Assembly: GCF_036894955.1 (NCBI RefSeq)
Contig: NZ_CP145905.1
Location: 3,738,501 to 3,802,500, forward strand
Source of the DNA: Paenibacillus sp. KS-LC4
GTDB lineage: Bacteria > Bacillota > Bacilli > Paenibacillales > Paenibacillaceae
Length of the DNA stretch: 64,000 nt
Direction of reading: 5' to 3'
Shown: positions 35,001-41,600 of the stretch, piece after piece
Position numbering within the stretch: the first letter of the stretch is position 1
Layout: the number at the start of each line of letters is the position of its first letter
The notes under the pieces: model-generated
The model's database searches: none
Told to the model about the DNA's origin: nothing
The model's input: only the letters and a program-made list of their open reading frames with translations
Position numbers and translations under genes: made by a program

Positions 35001-35599
35001 AAAACACCGGTGCCAACTCCGCTGCCATCAATCAGCGTCGGGTGGAACATGAAGCCCTCAGCACTGCGGAGCGCCTCGTCCCCCAGCGCGATCTCGATGT
35101 AAGACGCCCCTTTCTCACCCTCATAGACCACGCCGTCCGCCAGCATGAACCCGGTATGCACGAGCTCTTGGCGGCGGCACTTGGCATAAAACGAATCAAG
35201 CGTTGCCAAGCTCGCGGCCGTCTGTTTAATTCGGTTAATATTAATAACCTCGTCGAACGTCAGCGTATCGACCAGATGCATCTCCGCCGTGATGTGCAGC
35301 TTGCGCTCCGAGGACAAAACCCCCTTGCGCTGCTCCCGCCCTTCCACGCGAATGTGCCAGCGGCCCGCTTCCGTCTCGTCGCACTGAATGCGGAGCAGGA
35401 CGTTCAGATCCTGCCCCACGACCAGCGGGTTATAAATGGAAAGATTGAGAAGCTCCAGCTGTGCGAAATCATAGCCCCTCTCTCGAAACAGCTGATAGAG
35501 CAGATCGATGTACGCAAATCCAGGAAACAGCTCTTGACCGTAGGCCTTGTGATGCTTGACGACCGGATGATCCTTGCCGATTATAATTTGATCTTCCAT
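20057..35599 (-). CDS. trans-AT polyketide synthase PKS2 (DH-ACP-KS-DH-KR-MT-ACP-ACP-KS-DH-KR-ACP-KS-KR)
   Basis: About 5,180 residues, the largest protein here. Approximate positions: DH (HKAYGQELFP, 25); Lys/Pro-rich linker (290-325); ACP (IGLDSS, 360); KS (DTVCSSS, 620) whose C-terminal linker carries an ACP-like insert (980); DH (HRVQGNRVLP, 1225); KR (1715, HYAAGC near 1858); C-methyltransferase (LEIGAGTGGTS, 2136); two intact ACPs (2398, 2515); KS (DTACSSS, 2784); DH (HIVQGQRMLP, 3266); KR (3700); ACP (3996); KS (DTMCSSS, 4284); KR (4964). The N-terminal DH-ACP appears to serve the KS0 ending PKS1. The C-terminal KS-KR lacks ACP and MT, which are at the start of PKS3. I chose the ATG at 35599: GAGGTG lies just upstream and PKS1's TAG ends one base before it (TAGCATG), suggesting translational coupling. 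A TTG at 35617 would extend it by six residues. Confidence 0.95.
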   Translation of the reverse strand: MEDQIIIGKDHPVVKHHKAYGQELFPGFAYIDLLYQLFRERGYDFAQLELLNLSIYNPLVVGQDLNVLLRIQCDETEAGRWHIRVEGREQRKGVLSSERKLHITAEMHLVDTLTFDEVININRIKQTAASLATLDSFYAKCRRQELVHTGFMLADGVVYEGEKGASYIEIALGDEALRSAEGFMFHPTLIDGSGVGTGVLFDNTNEEEQRLFLPLFYEKFRAAALLGAKCWTRIAKPVERRKELNCLTMEFFDTNGKKIAELLNYKGKLVRGEGLIKSARKAEAAVEEQPKPMPKPKSKPHSRPSVLVSAPTHASGGVSGAEEASSFLRRLIAEKLRSPEEQVATDVGYYEIGLDSSMLLEVVTAIGGKLETQLMPTLLFEYTTIMELAEYLAEHHADRFGSSASGANQTGWSGTADELYEAERELPVTNSYSVPDAGEDIAIIGMSGKYPQSRDLHEFWENLLAGKDCITEVPQSRWERERLEGVKSPSGKSMSRWGGFIHDPDRFDPQFFRISPREAETIDPQERLFLETCWEAVEDAGYTPKTVVTPKGPNKRRNVGVFVGVMHKDYTLIQAEAVRDGQPQPLSLSYASIANRVSYFCNFHGPSMAIDTVCSSSLIAVHLALESIKRGECEVALAGGVNLSLHPNKYMTYGMMDMHSSDGYCHTFGKGGDGYVSGEGVGAVLLKPLSKAIADNDHIYAVVKGSTTNHVGAVSGITVPSPVAQADMIQACLEKTGINPRTISYMEAHGTGTSLGDPIEIQGLVKAFRHFTPGKQYCSIGSVKSNIGHGESAAGISGLHKVALQLHHKKLVPSLHSVELNQYIDLENSPFYVQHVTEEWQRPTLIENGERVEYPRRAGLSSFGAYGSNAHVILEEYIPSQSVTSTEGQGAALVLLSAKNKERLVAYAGRLLAALNKNEQAQRQNPVRVAVQAMEPVQVQGMELRLEAVIREMLADLIHVRADALEADVEWSEYGIEPIHLAKLSERLQTEFQLEVDPKELLEQDSIAAAVAYMAGSEGAIRETAAADLHQESVTLAEEALQPLNLINLAYTLQVGREAMEERMAFVVSDLSELTQKLDAYLADPDRQAGVHRGSVKHSKETVALFSTDEDSRELLNRWIAKGKLDKLADLWVKGVEIDWNRLYRQGRPQRISLPTYPFAKERYWIPKAPNRATEKVVFEKADAPSALHPLLHQNTSDFAEQRFTSTFTGEEFFLNDHRVQGNRVLPGVAYLEMARAAVEHAVGRLVEGSSEVQLHNVAWVRPITLGEQPVQVHIGLFPEENGEVAYEIYTVGQDSEPVVHSEGRAFLASLTAPPTVDLVSFQKQASAQVLTSVACYEAFSLMGIEYGEGHRGIQELYVGAGLVLARLALPSALTASARRYVLHPSLMDSALQASVGFLLGAGGDLSPNPILPFVLQKLKVYQACTSEMWAVLRYSEGSHAGGAVEKLDIDLCDEAGRVSVRFEGFTYRALDATTPSDQAGTNDPLVGNLALAPVWDVVTPERVPPFPASAERVLVVGGTSEQQRSVCLLLSKVESLDLRPSDSIAEIGGKLQRLGSFDHIFWIAPQRAISSVTSEALVMEQEEGVLLLFRTIKALLQAGYESRPLGLTVLTTQVQPLHAQEQVNPTHASLHGFVGSLAKEYPRWKIRLVDLEAGVWPLVELLQLPPDRRGRSWVYRGGEWYRQQLVSLQAGRADGTLYRQGGVYLIIGGAGRIGEAWTEYMIRRYEAQVVWIGRRQPDASIRAKLEALGRHGKAPHYVAADASDAASLQQARDEIKHRYGRIDGIIHSAMVLQDAALDRMEEEQFRTGFSAKADVSLRMAQVFRDEPLDFVLFFSSIISFIKNASQSHYAAGCTFMDAFAHQMANEMSCRVKVMNWGYWNAEEIVHSKEGELLSQVGIGFVEPKEAMEALETLLTRPIAQFGLMKTTKAVQVEGVNATETIQIGTDVLSALADSLQKRLPNQNSRVERMKVDESLDKSDMEKLLVRLLGAQLQAPQLQDGNAVRGFYHKWLTESVAVLERDPALKFDTSAQALWQEWEANKPYWLANPNLKAQVLLVEATLRALPDILTGRVPATEIIFPNSSMALVEGVYKNNQISDYFNEVLADSVVTYLQERMTDDPAVSLRILEIGAGTGGTSAMVFRKLRPYQERIAEYCYTDISRAFLLHAEREYRADTPYLATRIFNVEAPLAGQDIEAGTYDLVIATNVLHATKNIRQTIRNAKAVLRPNGLLFLNEISQNALFTHLTFGLLEGWWLYEDAQLRIPGNPGLFPEVWGKVLVSEGFSSVLHPAEQAHELGQQIVVAMSDGVVRQKQAARKSKSVAKQATKPQAAKSQAVAIKPSPVQATNDAPSPQSLREKSVTYLKELVSDTLKIPVCKIDETEALEEYGIDSILVVQLTNALRELFGEISSTLFFEYQTLGELADYFVKAHKDVLQKAIGFDPEPLKAEPIAATESAFVAPLARALATKAPVTKERLRENVIAYLQNVVGDTLKIPSDQIDPAESLEEYGIDSIIVVQLTNALREGIGEHFNSTLFFEYQTLDSLANYLVDTQHEVLVAKLGLAGQTEVQQTPHMEASVFAQAEQTRTNLTFRTSSKRYLQRQVEAPVFREVRAEEAPMRLHDIAIVGLAGRYPGADDVNSFWNNLKQGRSSVGEIPQERWNWQDYFDPEKGKAGTMYTRWGAFLKDIDKFDPLFFQISPAEAEKMDPQERLFIETVYASIEDAGYTPGNLAESGKVGVFAGIMNAFYPTGANFWSLANHVSYLFNFQGPSINVDTACSSSLTAIHLALESLYSGTSDSAIAGGVNLISDPAHYVRLSAMTMLSATDACKAFGDGADGFVDGEGVGAILLKPLHKAIADGDHIYGVIKGSMVNAGGKTNGYTVPNPNAQSRVIADALQRAGVHPRTISYLEAHGTGTSLGDPIEITGLTKAFEKGTEDKQFCAIGSVKSNIGHCESASGIAGVTKVLLQMMHGQIAPTLHAKTLNPNINFGKTPFVVQQELGEWPRPVLELDGVRREYPRIAGISSFGAGGSNAHLVIEEYIPSGARQTKDTEPEQPVIVVLSAKNEERLQEKIRQLLAFVAEGRITDADLASAAYTLQVGRDKMEERMALVVRSLQELTDRLEAYVQGQESISGLYRGQVRRGKDKSSLGNLASDTSNWIQNHQHAKLAEHWVLGGSIDWDKLYQPAPQRISLPAYPFAKERYWMSKEKEMADSGRRSSHARNMALHPMLHRNTSDLTEQRFTSTFTGEEFFLADHIVQGQRMLPGVAYLEMAREAVERAAASVKDGKDGLRLKHIIWASPLLLGERPLDVHLSLFPEADGEIGFEVYREEEAGQEPIIHSQGRAVWKSFEAIQSLDLETLQSQCSLKTLDASSFYLMFESLGIEYGLAHRCVERVDLGTDQALARLVLPASVEQATSFVLHPSLMDSALQVTLALLSGSADIKRPALPFALEEVDILGSCTEEMWVLVRRNASSRPGDKVQKFDLALSTTEGEVRVRIKGYSARQLEDGRGREGTLMLLPSWTEQPVGELTQQPSYSQRLVLLCDMEADVHDARCKALRSDTSDPAARYEAHATQAFREIKALLQQKPKGQVLVQIAVSTEPEHRLSAGLSALLRTASLENPNLLGQLIELERTSDAREVVTRLQENLYRLEDRHVRYQDGKRWVAGWSEAKVSSQEAHIPWKDGGTYLITGGAGGLGLIVAREIAQQVSGATLYLTGRSVLGTAQQAAMQELQATGARIEYKCVDVTDRAQVVRLFDAIRADSGKLDGLVHSAGVLRDNFILKKTEAELAEVLAPKVAGLVNLDQASSDMPLDFFVTFSSIAGVLGNPGQADYSMANAFLDAYAKYRNGLVAAKQRQGCTLSINWPLWQDGGMRLDAETKRALQEQLGMTAMPSLSGVQALYQSLAVEHDQVVVFHGDMRLLRASLLEQPQEKAVPTASASALSTSSVSEEILRDKSILFFKKMLSTVLKMPTARIEADAPLEDYGIDSIMVMQMTNQLEKTFGSLPKTLFFEYQNIEDLTGYFIDTYLEPLKKLLGVEMPTEQSALAAAEPFASSEPMAEREAPVHSKRGRDRFVQAALKVRANEPTDEGTSNEKPLDIAIIGVSGRYPEAQNLSEFWKNLRDGRNSITEIPADRWDHSLYYDADKRKPGKTNSKWGGFLQDVDKFDPLFFNISPRDAEFMDPQERLFLQTVYEAMDDAGYTRDALAKHRSYGLDGDVGVFVGVMYEEYQLYGAQQTLLGKPMALAGNPSSIANRVSYFLNLHGPSLAVDTMCSSSLTAIHLACQSLLHGGCEVAIAGGVNVSLHPNKYLLLGQNNFASSKGRCESFGEGGDGYVPGEGVGAVLLKPLGKALEDGDQIYGVLKASAINHGGKTNGYTVPNPNAQASVVGRAFKEAGIDPGTLSYVEAHGTGTSLGDPIEIAGLTKVFQQSRISGQKCAIGSVKSNIGHSESAAGIAGLTKVLLQMKHRQLVPSLHSAVLNPHIDFDRTPFIVQQELAEWKRPVIDGREVPRRATVSSFGAGGSNACLLLEEYVPKAEIHVQRKVTAENPAVVVLSAKEEPRLIEKAKHLLTVLQEEAFTEADLVDIAYTLQVGREAMEERLALTASSVGELVEKLTGFLNGEDDIDGLYRGQLKGNKETLSLFAADEDLQAAIEAWVSKRKYAKLLDLWVKGLAFNWSQLYEENRPRRISLPTYPFAKQRCWVEPLIENQGVASFAPQTSSAEANVLHDEQGEVLSLVPVWDALPLEQGPLYPSPLDQIAIVGGTPEQQQAIQQYLPNARELDIKPGESVEDIASKLQARGALDHIFWIAPDRSSDGLELEEVITRQHEGVMFAFRLIKAVLELGYGARSLGWTVLTTQTQALYREETVSPVHAGLHGLIGSMAKEYPNWNIRLVDLDVEEAWPLPDMLTIPADPQGDAWVYRGRQWHRQQLVELSCPQPDQTIYKPGGVYVVIGGAGGIGEVWSEYMIHTYAAQIVWIGRRLQDAAIEAKRFALSKLGPAPHYIAADATDRQSLGRAYEEIKARYGQVDGIVHSAIVLADSSLANMVEDQFRASLAAKVDISIRMAQVFGEEPLDFVLIFSSVNAFLKAAGQSNYVAGCTFTDAFAHRLAQEWPCAVKVMNWGYWGSVGVVAAPAYKERMTQAGIGSIEPPEGMQALEALLAGPMDQMALMKILN
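32550..32776 (-). other. ACP-like domain without attachment serine, inserted in a KS linker of PKS2
   Basis: Between the end of a KS core (SNAHVILEE, then LVLLSAKN) and the usual linker motif LAYTLQVGREAMEER lies about 75 extra residues. They have the ACP pattern IHVRADALEADVEWSEYGIE then LSERLQTEF. The attachment motif reads YGIEPI, so Pro stands where Ser is expected. Sister linkers in this locus go straight from SAKN to the LAYTLQVG motif within about 45 residues. The role is unknown; it is probably structural or for docking. Confidence 0.65.
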
Positions 35600-35600
35600 G

Positions 35601-38600
35601 CTACACCTCAACTCCAATTTGCTTCCAGATATTCATCGCGCTCTCTGCCCGTTCACCCTGTCCGCACCCTCTCACATTACGGCGCTGCATGGCAGGAAGC
35701 GGAATCGGCTTGCGAAGGATTGAACGCTCCTCAGACTCTTCCCAGCCTTCAAGGATCACATGCGCGTTGGTGCCGCCGTCGGCAAAGCAGTTGATCGCCG
35801 CGATGCGAGCCATGTCTGTCCAAGGCATGAGTTGACGAGCCATCTCAAACGGCGACGCCTGCAAATCATAATGCGCCATCGCCTCTTCGCCTGACAGGAA
35901 CGGCACTATCTGCCGGCGCTGCAGCATCAAGACGACTTTGATAAATCCGGCAATTCCTTCCGCGCACAACGGATGTCCGATGTTCGGCTTCATCGACCCT
36001 AATCCCAGCGGAAGGTTCGATGAAGCTCGATACACCGATTTCATCGTTTTCAGTTCCATGAGGTCGGTCACCTCCGTACCCGAACCGTTTGTTTCGATAT
36101 AGCGAACCGCTTCAGGCGATACCCCCCCTTTTCGGAGCGCTGCCTGCAGCACTTGTTTCTGTGCCTCAAGGCTTGGGGTGGCCGGTCCAGCGGTTCGGCC
36201 GTTGTTGTTGACAGCGACCGCTTTGATGACAGCGTAGATCGCATCGCCATCTCGCAAAGCCTGCTCCACCGTCTTAAGCAAGACCATACCGCACCCTTCC
36301 CCGACCACAATGCCGTCCGCTCGACGGTCAAAAAGGTGGAACGCCCCTTCTCGGTTCAGGATATTGCGCTGTTCAAAGATGCGATGCGTCTCATCGGTGG
36401 TCAGCAGAGAGACTCCGCCGACGATTGCCGACTCGATCTCCCCGCTCTGAAGCGCCTGTGCTGCTATGTTCATTCCCACCAGAGCCGAGGAGCAAGCAGT
36501 ATCCACTACGACACATGGGCCACGCAAGTCAAAATACTGCGAGATGTTCGCCGCCAAATAGTTCTGTCCGACAGCCAAAATCGGGTTGCGCGTCTGGCTC
36601 AGATCCGCCGTGCTCGGCGCGTGCTTGCTGCGCGCCCCGAGGTAGACGCCGACTGAGCGGCCTTTGACCTCCTGCTGGGTATAGCCAGCATGGCACAAGA
36701 GCTTGAGGCTCTCTTCCAGCACCAGAAGGGCTTGTGGGTCCATCGCTTGGGCATCTTCCTCCGAGAGATGGAAGAACGACGGGTCATATTGCGTGATGTC
36801 GTCGAGCAATCCGGCATAGAAGCCGCTCGAATACCCCCAGCGCCCCTGCGGCACCTCGCGAATAGCGGAACGGCCCTCGGACAGCAACTGCCAATACTGT
36901 TCCAAAGAAGCCGCCCCCGGCAGTCGGCAGGACAAGCCGACGACGGCCAGATCAGCGGCCCCAGAGGCCGGAGCCGCTTTGCCCACGGCTGCTTCTCCTT
37001 GCTTCGCAGCACGCGGCTTGACAGGACGACTCGGCACACGATAAGAAGGTGACGCCTTGGCTTCTGGCCGAACCTGCGTGACCCCCGCTGCGCTGGCGAG
37101 GGCTGACCCATGCAGAGACTCCAAATGCTTCGCCAGCGATTCGATTGTCGGGAACTCCAGCAGAAGAGACGGGTCAAGCTTCACCTGCAACGCCTGCGCG
37201 ATCTGACGCAGCACTTGGGTTTGCAAAATGGAATCGACCCCGTAGTCTGCAATCTGCGCATCAATCTCGATTTTGCCTGCCTCCATTTTCAACTCTTTTT
37301 CAAAAATTGACCGAACCCAAGCCTCCGCTGTCTGCCCTTGACCGCCTGCTACTACGCTTGCTTTCTGCGCTGGGACCGCCGGACGCTGCGCCGGAAACGC
37401 AGGGGAGGGCGTGAGCGCCGCGGTTTGCTTGTTGCATTGCATCAGCGTTTGCGGATTCCAGAGCGCTGGGTTGACCACCGCGGACATGACGACCGGGCCG
37501 AGTTTTCTCGCCAGCACATAATCGAGGAACTCCAGCCCCTCTGCGTTAGTCATCGTCAGAAGACCTGTCTGCTCATAAGCTCTGCTCTTGACTTCGCCCA
37601 TGCCCGCCTCTTTCCAGCTCGGCCACTGTATGCTGACGATCGGACATTCCTGACGCTTCGCTTCCGCCAGATAATCCATGTAGGCATTGGCTACCGCATA
37701 GTCGCTCAGCCCCGCAGCAAGCGAAGGAATCGTGGCCGACACAGACGAGAATGCGACGAAGAACTGCAGCGGCTCTGCGCGGAGACTACGGTACAGCACA
37801 TCAAGTCCCGCCACTTTCGGCTCAAGCACCTGCTCGATGCCTTCAACCGTCTTGCGAATGAAGGCCGAGTTCTCTTCATCGAGCAGGCCCGCCGCATGCA
37901 GCACCCCTCCAATCGGGCCGAAGCTGCGGCGAACCGACTGTACGCTCTCTTCGACGGCATGAACATCAGACAGCGGCACAGACAGAACCATCACCTGCGC
38001 CCCTTCTCTCTCCAGAGCTTGGATGCCCTGAATTTTTCGGGAAACAGGGGTTTGCTCCCGTAGATGCGCCGTCCATGTCTCGCGCGGCGGCAAGGTTTCC
38101 CGTCCGGTCAGCACCAGGCGCTTGACGCCATAGTGTTTGACAAAATGCTGCGCGCATAGATACCCAAGGCCCCTCGTGCCCCCGCTGATCCAGAGCACTT
38201 GCTCTTCCGGGAACGGCGTTCGCGCCTGCTGCTCGCCTTTTTCCCATTCCTTGAGCCATGCGCGATAACGCGACCCGTTTCGCCAGCACGCTTCCGTCTG
38301 CTCATCCTCGGCAAGGAACTCAGCAGCCATCTGCTCGGCCAGCCTTGTCTCATCAGAGATCGGCTCCAGATCGAGATGGCGGGATTGCACATGGCCATAT
38401 TCGCTCTGCAACATGCGATAGAGCGCCGCACGGGCGGCACCTGCGAGATTGACCGTTGCATTCTGATACCCTTCCAGCCCCTTGGTGACACCCAAAAGCA
38501 TCATCCCATCACGGCTGCCATGTTCGATCAGCATTTGAAGCCAGCTCATCCATTCCGCCGAATCGTTGCGCTCCTGACCGCAGCCAACCAGATCGATCAG

Positions 38601-41600
38601 TCCTTCATACGCCTTCCAATCCAGCTCTTGCGGCTGTTGTGCCACATCGAACAGGCGGCTTTGCGGCAGTCTCTTCGCCAGCTCGTTTGCCAGGCTGCTC
38701 GTCTCCGGCGTGGTCAGAATCGCCACTGCCCGATTAATGCTGCGGCTTGGAGCTGCCGAACATGGCTCCCATACTTTTTTCAAAAAATACATCTTGCGCT
38801 CTGCCGCCGTACTGTTTCCTTGCCACTCGCCTTCGACTGGCTCCAGCACCAGCCCGCGCATCTGCACGCATACCTCGCCCGTTTCGTCGCAGAGGTCGAG
38901 GTCATAGCCAGCCTCGCCGCTTCGAATTAGCGCCCACATTGCCGACGGGCAAGGACGGAGGATGTCCAGCGACTTCAGGGAGACCGGCCGGGTCGGCTTG
39001 CGGTCGGTCTGGTTCAGCTTAAAAACGTTCTCGGCCTGAATCGCAGCTTCCAGTAAGGTAGGGTACAGCACATAGTCCGTTTCCGTGGCAAGGGCTGCTG
39101 ACGGCAGGACGAGCTTGGCCAGCACATGGCTCTCTCCCAGATAGAGCGTCTCGATTCCTTGCAGGCTCGGCCCATAGGCTGTCCCCATCACGCGGAAGGC
39201 ATCGTAGCATTGCTCGGCTGTCAGAACGGCGAGTCCCGACTGCACCTGCAAGGCGTGGAGATTGAGCGGCGGTGACGGATCGAACGAGCAAATCTCAACT
39301 TCGCCATAGCTATACAGCGTCGGAGCCTCCTCCCCTTGTGAGATATCACCGCTGATCTCATAGGCGATCTCGCCATCCTCCAGCGGAAGGAGTCCGACAT
39401 GCAGACGTATAGATTCGCCTGCTGCGACGATTGGTTGCGGCCAGATGACATTTTTCAAACGCATGGAGGTCGGAACGTTCGCTTCATGCCCCGTCGCCAG
39501 CAGTGCAGCCGCTCGTGCCAGCTCCAGCTCTGCGACACCCGGCAGTACCGGGTTGCCATACACAATGTGATCGCGGAGGAGTAATTCGCGGCTTGGCAGC
39601 GTCGAACGAAACCGCACGCCGTTCAGGTCGGACGTATTCTCGTGCACCAGCGGATGCAGCAGCGAGGCCCAGCCTGCGCTCGTCCCGCTATGCCCAGCTC
39701 CGTCGATCGGAAGCCAGTAGCGCTCCTTGGCAAACGGATAGCCCGGCAGCGAGATGCGGCCTGGCTTGCCTGTTGCATATTGCCGGCTCCAGTCGATCAA
39801 CAGTCCTTTAGCCCACAGGTCGAGCAGCTTGCCGAACTTGCCCTTTGCCTGCCATGCCTCGATCACCGCATTCATATCCTCATCCTGTGCGAAGAGAGCG
39901 AGCATGTCCTTATAGTGCTTGACATGTCCGTGAAACAGGCCGTCGATGCCTCGTTTTCCGGACAGGTAATCTTGCAGCTTGGCACTCAGTTCCTTGAGCG
40001 ACGAGGCCAGCACGGCCAGACGCTCCTCCATTGTCTCGCGGCCCAGTTGCAAGGTGTAGGCGATCGCTGGCATGTCCGCGTCGCTGTATGCACCGCTCTC
40101 GACTGCCAGCAGCAAGCGCTGTGCCTGCTCTTGCAGACGGTCTGCGTTTTTGGCCGAGAGCACGATGACATGCGGAGCCGTTCCGAGCAGAGCACGCTGC
40201 TGCTCTACCGCTTCGTATTCCTCGATAATCACATGCGCGTTCGCACCGCCGGCTCCGAACGACGAGAGGCCCGCAAGACGCGGGAACTCCCTTGTCTGGC
40301 CGTCGATCTCTACCAAAGGGCGCTTCCATTCCATCAGCTCTTGCGGCACAACAAACGGGCTGTTCCGGAAGTCGATGTTTGCGTTAAGCTGTTGAGAGTG
40401 CAAGGACGGAGCGATTTTGCGATGCTTGAGCTGGAGAAGCACCTTGGTCAGGCCCGCGATGCCTGCGCTCGCTTCCAAATGCCCGATGTTTGATTTGACA
40501 GAGCCGATCGCGCAAAACTGCTTGTCTCGCGTGTACTTTCCAAACGCGCGGGAGAGCCCGGTAATCTCGATCGGGTCGCCCAGCGCAGTGCCGGTGCCGT
40601 GCGCCTCGATGTAGCTAATCGCACGCGGGTTGATCCTCGCCCGCTCCAGCGTTTTCAGAATCATGTCCGACTGCGCCGTCGGGTTAGGCACCGTATACCC
40701 GTTGGTCTTGCCTCCGTGATTGACAGCAGTCGCCTTGATGACGCCGTAGATGTGGTCGCCGTTCTTCACCGCTTGATCGAGCGGCTTGAGCAGCACGGCG
40801 CCAATGCCTTCGCCAGGCACGTACCCGTCGCCATCCGCGCCAAAACTTTTGCATCTGCCATCCGTCGCCAGAAACTTGTATTGACTCAAAAACAGGTATT
40901 TCCCCGCGCCGATCGACAGGTTGACGCCGCCCGCGATGGCGACGCTGCTCTCTCCATTCAAAAGGCTCTGGCAGGCGAGATGCAGCGCGGTCAGAGACGA
41001 AGAGCATGCGGTATCCACCGTCAGGCTCGGCCCGTTGAAGTTGCAGAAATACGAAACGCGGTTGGCGATGCTATAGAGCAGCGTGCTTGGGCTGAGCACA
41101 TGGCCCTGCGCCTGTGCAAGCGCACCAAGCTCTTGATAAGGCTGCCACAGCGCCCCGACGAACACCCCGACCGACTGATCGCTGAGACCCTGCCTCGTAT
41201 AGCCGGCATCTTCGAGCGCATGCCAGACCACCTCAAGGAACAAGCGCTCCTGCGGGTCCATTAGCTCCGCTTCACGCGGCGGGATGTTGAAAAACATCGG
41301 GTCGAACTTGTCCACATCATCGAGGAAGCTCCCCCATTTGCTGTATAGCTTGTCGTTTTGCTTGTTCGGATCATAGTAGCGTAAATAATCAAATCGATTC
41401 GGTCGAATCTCTTCGATGCAGTCCTTGCCCGCTTCGATGTTTGCCCAAAATTCCGCCAGCGATCCGGCCTGCGGATAACGCCCGGCAAGGCCGATGATCG
41501 CGATATCCCGCACAGCCGGAGCGTGCGGCGTCATCGTGACCGTCTCGACCACATCTGCGGAACACGCGGCTTCTCGAGCACTCGCCACGGCCGCTACTGT

